Origin: Pseudorasbora parva
Lineage: Eukaryota; Chordata; Actinopteri; Cypriniformes; Gobionidae
DNA length: 64,000 nt
Assembly: GCF_024679245.1 (NCBI RefSeq)
Contig: NC_090173.1
Location: 53,531,806 to 53,595,805 of the forward strand
Direction: 5' to 3'
The notes beneath the pieces are model-generated. The model saw only the letters and a program-made list of their open reading frames with translations, had not been told where the DNA came from and made no database searches. Positions 9,447 to 20,800 of this stretch are shown here, piece after piece (positions within the stretch are counted from its first letter, which is position 1; each line of letters starts with the position of its first letter). The translations under genes and the position numbers were made by a program.

Positions 9447-12400
9447 ATGTTCCGTGCACCCAGTTCCGCCGTCCCGTGGGACCGCCTAACGACATGGCTG
9501 GAAGCGCTAACGGCCACCAGTCAAGGAAGTCCGGAGCAGCCGAGCCAGGAGCAACTGGACACCGAGCTAGACCAGCTGATGACACACGACCCCACGCACA
9601 GCTACTCCAACAAGGAAGTGGCCAAGATCCTCGGAAGCCTCGCCCACGTCCTCATCGCACAGGCACGTCTAAGCGAAGGGAGCTACGACAACCTGGAACA
9701 GGAGGCAGCAACGCTAAAGCTTCAAGCCAAGGAGGCCCGGAGAGACCAAGCCCTCACCCAGCTTCGTCTAGATCAGCTTCTAGACACAGAGAAAGACGAC
9801 GAAACAGACAAAGAACAAAGACAAGAAATAGAAAGACTTCAGGAGACCCTGAAGGAGCTCCGTCGTGACACCGACCGACGAGTACAGTCAGAGAAAGACG
9901 CCAGGAAAAACCTCAACGAAAAGCTTCGGCGTGGCGAATCCCTCCTGGAAAGAGCCCATGATGAACTTAAAGACAGAGACATTAAAGCTAAAGTCTATGC
10001 AAAACATTTGCAGTCGGCACAAGCCGAGATCGACGAGCTCATCCAGCAAAGACACAAGCTCAAAAATGAACTTGACATGGTGCAAAGAGAACTGAGACAA
10101 TCATATATAGTGCAACGTTACCGGAAGGGGGAAACACACAACACAGAGTTTCCCCTGACCAGTTACTCCGCACATTTTAGCCACGAAGCAAGAGCTACGA
10201 AGGGGAATGACAGCCCCCTGTTTAAAAGAGCACCCGCCAGTCTCCACGAATCCCCGTCAGCAGCAAAGGAAAGGACGCCCTTCCAGGAAGTCAAGGTCAA
10301 CAGCCACGAAGCTTCAAAGAACCTTGACAAGCTGGCCAGAAATATTCCTACCTTCAGCCCAGACCCGGCAGGAGGACACGACGTCCACGCATACTTAAAA
10401 GACATAGACTTTTATTTGCAAACTGTCGCTCACGCGAACAACTGGGACAGACTGTACCTGCTCAGGGCCACGTCTAATCGTGACGTACGCAGCTTTCTGG
10501 ATCGACAACCAGAGGCCATCAAAGCGGACTACTGGCATCTACGACAAGCTCTAATTCGTGAGTACTCCGACCCCGAGTCAGACCAGGGGTTCATCACTGC
10601 CATGGACCTCAAGCAAGCTCGACGTGAGACCTCACAGAACTTTTATAACAGACTGCGACGTGCCTACTTCGGGACACGTAACGACCCAGGCATGGAGGAG
10701 GACATCAACTTCAAAACTCTTTTCCTCCGAAACCTGCACCCTACCATCAGTTACCACCTGGGGGTGCTGGCGTGCCCGCGCAGCATGGGCACGCAACAGT
10801 TAAGAGACTTGGCTCACAAAGCTTACGTCAAACAGAAAACCATTTCTGAAAAGACTGTAAAACAGCCCACCATCTGCCCTGTCTCTGTGCACCACCCAGA
10901 GCTAACCCTAGAGGGCGCCAAACAGAACCACAGTTACCGACCCGTCAACAAAGAGTCCAAACCACTCCAAGCCAGCAGAGGGCAGCGTGGTCATAAGGGT
11001 GACCGTCCACGGTACCAGAGCGATCGCTCTGAAGGATCCTGGGACCCGCCTCGCCCAGAAAGCCAGCGAAGAGGCCACTCTCGACGGGACAATGATAGGC
11101 CCAGACCTGAACCCACGTCTGGCAAAGAAAGTGTAGCTGCTTCTGAAGTTACAGAGCTCATAAAGATCCTGAAAGAGCTCCTCCGACAGAAACCTCACAA
11201 GGAAGACAAGAAGGACGGACCAGGTACAGCACGACTAGACATGATACCTGAAATCAACCTTCCCGCCCTTCCTGCAACTGAATCATCCACCCTGAACACT
11301 GTTCCCCAACCACGGACTAGTGTACTAACTGTTGCACCCCCACACGTCAGCAGCACACACTCACTACAGCTGACAGCAACAGCCTCTAATCAAGACAGTA
11401 TCATGGCGCAGCCCAGCGTACCAAAAAGCGCTGTTTTGATTGTTTGCACGCATAATGAGACACTTGACACATATCCAGACGGCTTATCAAGCAACACACA
11501 GGTCCCCACACCAAGACTCCTGGGAAACCTAATCGAGAAGGGGATGGCTCGAAAACTCTATCTGACTATCACTATGGAAAGGGAATTTAAGCTCGAAGCC
11601 CTAGTTGACACTGGCTCCGACCTCACGCTTATATCCGCCCAACTGTTTGAAAGACTCAGATTTGAAGCACAGAGGAAAAATCGCACCCTTAACCTTCACA
11701 CTTGTAAGCTAAATGTGCAGTCGTATAGCCAAAACGACATCCAGCTCAAGCACGTAGCTTCCATCCACCTGACAATTGGACCTATGAGGCTGATACACCC
11801 AGTCTATATCTCCCCTATGAACACTTATCCGTTTCTCATCGGAAAAGACCTGCTGGACCGCTTCGAACCCGTACTGGACTTCAAACAGCTGAAAGTCTGG
11901 GCTCAAGTGCGTGACCCTCTGCCCCTTCAGACACACACATCGTCTGAGCAAGACTGTCAAGTCACAGAGGTCACGGAAACTCCCACAGAGCCAGACTGCC
12001 ATGTCACAAAGGCCACGGGACCCCCTGCAGCACACTGTGACAACACAGCCTCAGCCCCAAAACCAAGTTCAAGTTCGCTACTTTGCACATTTCAGCTATC
12101 CAAAGACTCTGATGCCTTCTGCCCCCAGGTCATGAATGACCTACAGCTGAATGACATTGTCACAACGAACAGTATCCCTGCACTGTGGGCAGACAACTCA
12201 ACAAAAAGTCTACCACTGTGCAATACAATCAGTAAAAACACACCACACGGCGACATGTGGGCACCCCCGCACCCCACATCCAGCCCCATTGTTGCAGTGC
12301 TAACCCACAGCAAGCGATCGACACCGGCTACAATGCCTCCCTTGCAGCTGCTATCGCTAACGCCGCAGTTTTCACACAACGATATTGCGGATACGCAAGC

Positions 12401-13202
12401 CTCTGACACTGCAATAAAGACAATTCTTGACCACCTCTCAGACCCCTCCAACCACCCTATCACTGACTCTGAGCTCATTGATGACTCTAGCCACAAGCAT
12501 CTGCATAACTCCAGACACATGATGCGTATTATGGACAACATTCTCTGGTTTGCACCCGATGGCAACACAGCGCCACAGCTTGTAATGCCACGGTCGCAAA
12601 GGGGGGTGATGCTAATGTACGCCCACAACACACCATGTGCTGGACACCACGGCACCAGAGCCACGCATGATACACTGAAACAGGTGGCATATTGGCCTGG
12701 GATGCATCAAGAGACGGCAGAGTATGTTAGAGAATGGCTAGTTCGCTGCCGGTTCCAACCAGCAAACCCGAACCACAGAGCCCCACTGCAACACAGAGGG
12801 ACCACGTTCCCATGGTCAAACCTACAAATCGACCGAGTAGAACCCCTGCCCAGGTCCACAAAAGGCAAAAAGTACTTTCTCACAGTGGTGTGCCAGTTTA
12901 CCAAGTGGGTGGAGTGTCAACCAGCACCCAACGACACCGCCCAGACCACGGCATACCACCTGATGAATCACATCTTTTTCCTGTCAAGATTGCCACTGAG
13001 AATCAACTCAGACAGAGGCATCCACTTCACTACTGAGGCCATGCAACAGATCTGGAAATGCCTAAGAAACGCGGCCGTGATCATGCTCCTGTGCCTCCAG
13101 ACAATCAGAGGCCAGCCATCACCAGACATCATCACGCCGGGTCCAGCCTCGGGCATCGTACTGAGAGAGCAACCTGGACTGCTGATCACCAACTGCAAAT
13201 GA
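9447..13202 (+). CDS. Gag-protease-truncated integrase fusion ORF of the defective element, copy 1
   Basis: 1,251 residues from ATG 9447, chosen because it directly follows a splice acceptor (CCGCAG at 9444) and starts the homology to the gag of the other element. Order: N-terminal helical part; coiled coil about 75-235; capsid-like domain about 290-480; basic Arg-rich tail about 500-585 with no CCHC knuckle; aspartic protease with VDTGSD, catalytic Asp at about residue 721. After a linker the protein jumps into the integrase zinc region (about 1050-1100) and the first two catalytic Asp (QIDR about 1127, NSDRG about 1188). It then runs into an envelope signal-peptide-like segment and stops. 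RT, RNase H, the integrase Glu and most of env are absent. The element could move only if reverse transcriptase and integrase are supplied in trans. Confidence 0.85.
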   Translation: MFRAPSSAVPWDRLTTWLEALTATSQGSPEQPSQEQLDTELDQLMTHDPTHSYSNKEVAKILGSLAHVLIAQARLSEGSYDNLEQEAATLKLQAKEARRDQALTQLRLDQLLDTEKDDETDKEQRQEIERLQETLKELRRDTDRRVQSEKDARKNLNEKLRRGESLLERAHDELKDRDIKAKVYAKHLQSAQAEIDELIQQRHKLKNELDMVQRELRQSYIVQRYRKGETHNTEFPLTSYSAHFSHEARATKGNDSPLFKRAPASLHESPSAAKERTPFQEVKVNSHEASKNLDKLARNIPTFSPDPAGGHDVHAYLKDIDFYLQTVAHANNWDRLYLLRATSNRDVRSFLDRQPEAIKADYWHLRQALIREYSDPESDQGFITAMDLKQARRETSQNFYNRLRRAYFGTRNDPGMEEDINFKTLFLRNLHPTISYHLGVLACPRSMGTQQLRDLAHKAYVKQKTISEKTVKQPTICPVSVHHPELTLEGAKQNHSYRPVNKESKPLQASRGQRGHKGDRPRYQSDRSEGSWDPPRPESQRRGHSRRDNDRPRPEPTSGKESVAASEVTELIKILKELLRQKPHKEDKKDGPGTARLDMIPEINLPALPATESSTLNTVPQPRTSVLTVAPPHVSSTHSLQLTATASNQDSIMAQPSVPKSAVLIVCTHNETLDTYPDGLSSNTQVPTPRLLGNLIEKGMARKLYLTITMEREFKLEALVDTGSDLTLISAQLFERLRFEAQRKNRTLNLHTCKLNVQSYSQNDIQLKHVASIHLTIGPMRLIHPVYISPMNTYPFLIGKDLLDRFEPVLDFKQLKVWAQVRDPLPLQTHTSSEQDCQVTEVTETPTEPDCHVTKATGPPAAHCDNTASAPKPSSSSLLCTFQLSKDSDAFCPQVMNDLQLNDIVTTNSIPALWADNSTKSLPLCNTISKNTPHGDMWAPPHPTSSPIVAVLTHSKRSTPATMPPLQLLSLTPQFSHNDIADTQASDTAIKTILDHLSDPSNHPITDSELIDDSSHKHLHNSRHMMRIMDNILWFAPDGNTAPQLVMPRSQRGVMLMYAHNTPCAGHHGTRATHDTLKQVAYWPGMHQETAEYVREWLVRCRFQPANPNHRAPLQHRGTTFPWSNLQIDRVEPLPRSTKGKKYFLTVVCQFTKWVECQPAPNDTAQTTAYHLMNHIFFLSRLPLRINSDRGIHFTTEAMQQIWKCLRNAAVIMLLCLQTIRGQPSPDIITPGPASGIVLREQPGLLITNCK

Positions 13203-13933
13203 ATCCTCAAAAGAAAGACGTACTCTCCGGAACTTCACATCAGCAGCGCAAGCTCCTCCAGCCCTGCACACAAACGCAAAAGGGGGGAGGAGCCCAAGCC
13301 CTCTGCCTAACCTTATACCAGCTTCAAGAACCTTCTCCTCCAACACCAGGTAGTCACCTTGTAGGCAATACTGCCAAGCCCCACACTATGTCATGCATGT
13401 GATTTGAGAAAGAAGGCCTTTAACGAACACAAGGGATTCGAAGGGATTCTCAAAACCCCAATGACTTTGAACTTTGAAACAGAGAAACCAAAGTGGATCA
13501 CCAGAAGGCACCCAGCCTGGCCACAATGCGAGGCACCCTCTGGAAAAGTTCCTAGTCAGCATAGGACATAAAAGTGTCAAGATGCACAGTCCATCTTCCT
13601 AGGCAGGAGACCTAAAGGACTGACTGGCCATTGCGAGGAACATGGTTCCACCCAGGGCTGCAGAAAGCCCACAGCACACCTGCACCACACAAACGGACTT
13701 CTGGATGACAGGTGACGCACCGTCAGGGCACCTGCTGCCTCGACACCTGCTGCACAAGCACAGAGACCTGAACTGGGCTACTGTCTGCCTTATCTGCCGT
13801 GGAACGACCATCACTTCAGGAGACACAAACAACTGGAGCCTAACATGGCTATGGTGTGTCTGATCTTCCTGAATCTTTGATATCGCTCGTTGTTGTCCAT
13901 AGGAGGGACAACAACTAGCGAAAGGGGGGATTA
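13203..13933 (+). other. 3' non-coding remnant and polypurine tract, copy 1
   Basis: Residual envelope/3' region without a long ORF. It ends in GCGAAAGGGGGGATTA immediately before LTR copy 2, a polypurine tract serving as plus-strand primer in LTR elements. Confidence 0.65.
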
Positions 13934-15601
13934 TGTAGCGACTCAGGCGAATCAAACACACAATCGCCAGTTACATTTAACAAATATGCTTTGAAAGTTG
14001 TGCTGATGGACAGACCTTCCCCCAACACAACAGCTACCCTGGAAACCATCTGATAAGATGTTTTACGACCGGAAAGAATGTGGAGAAAGTCTTATACACA
14101 AAGAGCTTAAGACACAGAGCTTTTGCCTCAAATTATAGACAAACCATCTATAGATGAACATGCACCCCAGGACATTATATGTAAACACATAATTGTTTTG
14201 TAAAATGTTTTTTCTGTATGGTATTTTGCATCTTTTTGTCTGTGTCTTAACAAAGTACTAGTTCAGATAACCTCATATATGTCATGTCTCCTATCAAATT
14301 AATGCTCACTTCACGACTTACACTTCCATGTATATCACTTATTCAGAAAATGCAGTGTGTGTTTGTTGCATTAATTATAGTATGAAGACTCAGAGACCCA
14401 CTGAGTCGAACCTTCAAACAAAGAGCTATAAATTCTGCTGAGGAATTTCCCGCCGGGAAATCCCAACACTCTCATTGGTTAAGTCTAACCCTGGAGGGTG
14501 GGACTATTTCCAGACCTTAAAAGACCAGTGAAGACAAGCTCTTCCCCTCTTCTTGTTCTCTTACTCCGCTCTGTTCACTTCTCCTCTCTCTCCTGTGGGA
14601 GCCAACACCCACGGGGGGGGGGCTGGCACTCAAGCCAGGCCACCAATGCAGGCCCTCCAAGCAGGCCTCATCTCTTCCAAAAATCTTCTCTTCTACAATC
14701 CGATCTTCAAGAACACGAAGCATCGCTAAAGCAAACAGCCGCTTCCCTCCCAACCTCGGAAAGGACCGCCGGACACGCAGAGACACGCAGAGACACGCAG
14801 AGACACATACGCACACAAGCGAGAAGCCAAAACGAAACCAAAAAGAATGCAAGTATTCTTATTCTTACTGCTGTAAAGAGGATGTGTTATTCTCCCGTTG
14901 GGATAAATTAACTCCGTGAAGGTCGTATTTGGTTGAACTGAAGGAAAGCTGTTTCTTACCCTCCCCCACTCTCTTTGTCTCTCTCTCCCTCACTCTCTTT
15001 GTCTCTCTCTCTCTCTCTCTTTTATCTCTCTCTAACTTCAGTCTATTCATTATTCTCTTTTATGTATTCTTTCGTTAATATCTATACTTCTACTCTCTTG
15101 TTGCATATTTAGTATGTACTTTCTGTGTGAATTGTAGTGTTATTTTTAGTCTGTGTTTATTAAACCTCCGAAAGACATTTAATGAGTTGAATCTGTTATT
15201 CTGCCACATACACAAAGTCAATGAAACTTGCGATCTAAACGTTACCTAACTGCTTATGCTACTATGTTAGTAAAGTAAACTGTATGACCATTTGAAATAT
15301 TGAACTTATCCTGATCAGTAAAGTTAATGTTTCTTATGCGCTCGTAAAGCAGTAATCCCTTTATTGAGAATTGATCTGAAAGGTCTATAACTAATTTGCA
15401 GGACAAACTTAGTAGGATAATTTCAAGCAATTCCATAAAGGGTTACTTGTATTTAATTAAACAATTTTCCCTATCGGAAAATTTTAATACGTAATGAACA
15501 ACTGGCAAATTATATTCATAAATTCATGAATATTGAATATTAAATCCCTTTTGAGTTAATTATTCCCCGAGACATTAAACTCATTAGTCGTTGTTGTTAC
15601 A
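13934..15601 (+). repeat. LTR copy 2 (central LTR of tandem)
   Basis: 1,668 bp, near-identical to copies 1 and 3. It is flanked on both sides by element sequence (polypurine tract left, primer-site side right), with no target duplication of its own. It is shared between the two internal regions. Confidence 0.92.
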
Positions 15602-17839
15602 AGTATTTGGTGGAGAAAATATCGGGCAAGTTTCAAACGTTTGTGTATGTGTGAATGATATTCATATTCTATTCATTGTGTATTTTTGGAGTATTAATAA
15701 CCTGCACGCGCGTTTTTGTTTCGTTTTTGTTTTGTTGTTGTTTTGTGAATTATGAACGGTACGCGCAAAGCGAACCCAAGCATAAACAGATGCTGAGAAA
15801 TGTTGAAGTAGCCGGATTATATTAATAAAAATATGAACGGTACGAAAATCCGCGTGATCTCCGAAACCCCCTGCAGCCGTAGGCGCAATAGGTTTTATCC
15901 GCGTGATTTCCAAACAAATGTATTGTAGGAAACCCATACATTTGACTCGAGCAATATATTATGTGTTCCATCAAAATAATGAGATTTTGATGATGTCTGT
16001 AGACACGTACGTTGCGTTATCCCGCTTGATCTGAACTACGGAAAGTTTCTATCATTGCGGAAGATTGGGACAGGGCGAGACTCTCCTGTACAATATAAGG
16101 GGCCTCAGAATAATTATTATATCGTTAAGATAAACGATAACTCCTGGTTTAAGTCTGGCTTAGCTAACCAAAGACTTGTTGAGACCTAAAACATTTGAAT
16201 CAGAGATGCTGAAAACCGTCAGCCATATTGATAAATGTCTATTGGAGTCCATGTAAAATGCGTGAATAGGCAGACGGAAAATTCCTGCGTTCACCCGTTT
16301 TGTTAGTCGTGCATCTAGAGCACCAGTCATTTGTAAATGATCTGCAAAAGCCAGTAAAGTGCAGAACGCGAGGGCGACTCAGAAATTGCAACGCCGCTTG
16401 CAAACCGCCAGAGGGCGACTCAAGAATTGCAACGCCGCTTGCAAAACGCGAAGGCGACTCAGAAATTGCAACGCCGCTTGCAAACCGCCAGAGGGCGACT
16501 CAAGAATTGCAACGCCGCTTGCAGCACGCCGGAGGGCGACTCTAGAACCAGACAAAGCCATCTGGTGAGCATTTCCGCCTAACTAACTCTAGTCTAGGGC
16601 GGGCGCAACAGCGCCATCGTGTGGATAAATTCGGATAGTTTCACTCTCCGTTATTTGATTCGGCCTTAACAAAATAAGTTTGAGCCTATAAATTGTTTAT
16701 TGCTTACTGTTGTACACAGTTTCATTTATACAATTTTTCTAGCAACAACCAAATCTCCTTTCTCGCTGATTAAACACCCTTATTCGAATTTGAAGTTTAA
16801 AAAGAAACATAACTTCCTCTAACCCAAAGTGAAATTAGGTTTAAGTCACAGACAGTCCAATTGGAAGGGAGGACGCCACCGTGTGGCTATACCCTGTTAA
16901 GTCAGCGCAACACTAAATCCCTACGCCCTTCCTGATTAATTCTTTTATTTGGATAACTCCCATTTAGAGATTAATCATTATAGGGTAGGATTTTTGATTG
17001 GCTTTCTTTTATTTGATTTTCCTTACAGGCTTAGTTAAATTTCATTTAAACTTGCTTTGAATTTAATTTGAATTAAGTTGAGCGTCTAATTTTTTTATTT
17101 TATTTTATTTTTATTTTATTTTTATTTTTAATTTTCAATTTTCAATTTTAATTTTAATTAATTTTTTTAATTAAAAATTATTATTATTATTTATTTTATT
17201 TTTTTTTAATTATTATTATTATTATTTTTTTTTTCTCTCTGCAAAAGTTTTTCTTTTCCCCTACCAGTGGGAATAAAGCTCAGTCTGGTAATTACAAACA
17301 GTATCAAAAGTGCTTTTGTTTATCATTACTTGACAGAAACTTTTGCCTTTTTCTAAATTGCTCTTGATATTTAATCTTCCACTTAAGCGACCTCAATCCA
17401 CCCCGGATGAGCTAAATGGGATAACCCATAGTACAAGCCGAATTTTAGTATATCTTGAGCATTTAGCCAATTAATTTCCCTAACACTCCCGGCGCGCACG
17501 CTGACATTCCTTTCATTACAGACCAATTCATCTTGTGTTTGTTTCCACTGTGCTCTTTCCTATCCTCACTGTTGGACTATCACGATTGTGTTTCTTTCAG
17601 TTCACCAAGAGACCCCAAGGAGAATTAGATAGTCCCGGGACGACCGAGCAGCAGTTCACCAAGTGACCCCCCCAGGGCTACCGCCCACCTAATTGTCTGA
17701 ATTGTCTAATTATCTAACTGGCTAGATCAGTTAGCCAAAATTCCCAGCTATCCGTACGATAGCTCATTAGCTTAGAACAAGCTTGCATTGGCTCTCTCTC
17801 TGTGTGTGTGTGTGTGCTGTGTTTCTTTCGTCCGCAGTA
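15602..17839 (+). other. Leader of tandem element, copy 2
   Basis: Same as 7202-9446 except C instead of T at about 15707 and a seven-base shorter A/T tract near 17150-17235. Confidence 0.6.
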
Positions 17840-20800
17840 ATGTTCCGTGCACCCAGTTCCGCCGTCCCGTGGGACCGCCTAACGACATGGCTGGAAGCGC
17901 TAACGGCCACCAGTCAAGGAAGTCCGGAGCAGCCGAGCCAGGAGCAACTGGACACCGAGCTAGACCAGCTGATGACACACGACCCCACGCACAGCTACTC
18001 CAACAAGGAAGTGGCCAAGATCCTCGGAAGCCTCGCCCACGTCCTCATCGCACAGGCACGTCTAAGCGAAGGGAGCTACGACAACCTGGAACAGGAGGCA
18101 GCAACGCTAAAGCTTCAAGCCAAGGAGGCCCGGAGAGACCAAGCCCTCACCCAGCTTCGTCTAGATCAGCTTCTAGACACAGAGAAAGACGACGAAACAG
18201 ACAAAGAACAAAGACAAGAAATAGAAAGACTTCAGGAGACCCTGAAGGAGCTCCGTCGTGACACCGACCGACGAGTACAGTCAGAGAAAGACGCCAGGAA
18301 AAACCTCAACGAAAAGCTTCGGCGTGGCGAATCCCTCCTGGAAAGAGCCCATGATGAACTTAAAGACAGAGACATTAAAGCTAAAGTCTATGCAAAACAT
18401 TTGCAGTCGGCACAAGCCGAGATCGACGAGCTCATCCAGCAAAGACACAAGCTCAAAAATGAACTTGACATGGTGCAAAGAGAACTGAGACAATCATATA
18501 TAGTGCAACGTTACCGGAAGGGGGAAACACACAACACAGAGTTTCCCCTGACCAGTTACTCCGCACATTTTAGCCACGAAGCAAGAGCTACGAAGGGGAA
18601 TGACAGCCCCCTGTTTAAAAGAGCACCCGCCAGTCTCCACGAATCCCCGTCAGCAGCAAAGGAAAGGACGCCCTTCCAGGAAGTCAAGGTCAACAGCCAC
18701 GAAGCTTCAAAGAACCTTGACAAGCTGGCCAGAAATATTCCTACCTTCAGCCCAGACCCGGCAGGAGGACACGACGTCCACGCATACTTAAAAGACATAG
18801 ACTTTTATTTGCAAACTGTCGCTCACGCGAACAACTGGGACAGACTGTACCTGCTCAGGGCCACGTCTAATCGTGACGTACGCAGCTTTCTGGATCGACA
18901 ACCAGAGGCCATCAAAGCGGACTACTGGCATCTACGACAAGCTCTAATTCGTGAGTACTCCGACCCCGAGTCAGACCAGGGGTTCATCACTGCCATGGAC
19001 CTCAAGCAAGCTCGACGTGAGACCTCACAGAACTTTTATAACAGACTGCGACGTGCCTACTTCGGGACACGTAACGACCCAGGCATGGAGGAGGACATCA
19101 ACTTCAAAACTCTTTTCCTCCGAAACCTGCACCCTACCATCAGTTACCACCTGGGGGTGCTGGCGTGCCCGCGCAGCATGGGCACGCAACAGTTAAGAGA
19201 CTTGGCTCACAAAGCTTACGTCAAACAGAAAACCATTTCTGAAAAGACTGTAAAACAGCCCACCATCTGCCCTGTCTCTGTGCACCACCCAGAGCTAACC
19301 CTAGAGGGCGCCAAACAGAACCACAGTTACCGACCCGTCAACAAAGAGTCCAAACCACTCCAAGCCAGCAGAGGGCAGCGTGGTCATAAGGGTGACCGTC
19401 CACGGTACCAGAGCGATCGCTCTGAAGGATCCTGGGACCCGCCTCGCCCAGAAAGCCAGCGAAGAGGCCACTCTCGACGGGACAATGATAGGCCCAGACC
19501 TGAACCCACGTCTGGCAAAGAAAGTGTAGCTGCTTCTGAAGTTACAGAGCTCATAAAGATCCTGAAAGAGCTCCTCCGACAGAAACCTCACAAGGAAGAC
19601 AAGAAGGACGGACCAGGTACAGCACGACTAGACATGATACCTGAAATCAACCTTCCCGCCCTTCCTGCAACTGAATCATCCACCCTGAACACTGTTCCCC
19701 AACCACGGACTAGTGTACTAACTGTTGCACCCCCACACGTCAGCAGCACACACTCACTACAGCTGACAGCAACAGCCTCTAATCAAGACAGCATCATGGG
19801 ACAGCCCAGCGTACCAGAAAGCGCTGCTTTGATTGTTTGCACGCATAATGAGACACTTGACACATATCCAGACGGCTTATCAAGCAACACACAGGTCCCC
19901 ACACCAAGACTCCTGGGAAACCTAATCGAGAAGGGGATGGCTCGAAAACTCTATCTGACTATCACTATGGAAAGGGAATTTAAGCTCGAAGCCCTAGTTG
20001 ACACTGGCTCCGACCTCACGCTTATATCCGCCCAACTGTTTGAAAGACTCAGATTTGAAGCACAGAGGAAAAATCGCACCCTTAACCTTCACACTTGTAA
20101 GCTAAATGTGCAGTCGTATAGCCAAAACGACATCCAGCTCAAGCACGTAGCTTCCATCCACCTGACAATTGGACCTATGAGGCTGATACACCCAGTCTAT
20201 ATCTCCCCTATGAACACTTATCCGTTTCTCATCGGAAAAGACCTGCTGGACCGCTTCGAACCCGTACTGGACTTCAAACAGCTGAAAGTCTGGGCTCAAG
20301 TGCGTGACCCTCTGCCCCTTCAGACACACACATCGTCTGAGCAAGACTGTCAAGTCACAGAGGTCACGGAAACTCCCACAGAGCCAGACTGCCATGTCAC
20401 AAAGGCCACGGGACCCCCTGCAGCACACTGTGACAACACAGCCTCAGCCCCAAAACCAAGTTCAAGTTCGCTACTTTGCACATTTCAGCTATCCAAAGAC
20501 TCTGATGCCTTCTGCCCCCAGGTCATGAATGACCTACAGCTGAATGACATTGTCACAACGAACAGTATCCCTGCACTGTGGGCAGACAACTCAACAAAAA
20601 GTCTACCACTGTGCAATACAATCAGTAAAAACACACCACACGGCGACATGTGGGCACCCCCGCACCCCACATCCAGCCCCATTGTTGCAGTGCTAACCCA
20701 CAGCAAGCGATCGACACCGGCTACAATGCCTCCCTTGCAGCTGCTATCGCTAACGCCGCAGTTTTCACACAACGATATTGCGGATACGCAAGCCTCTGAC

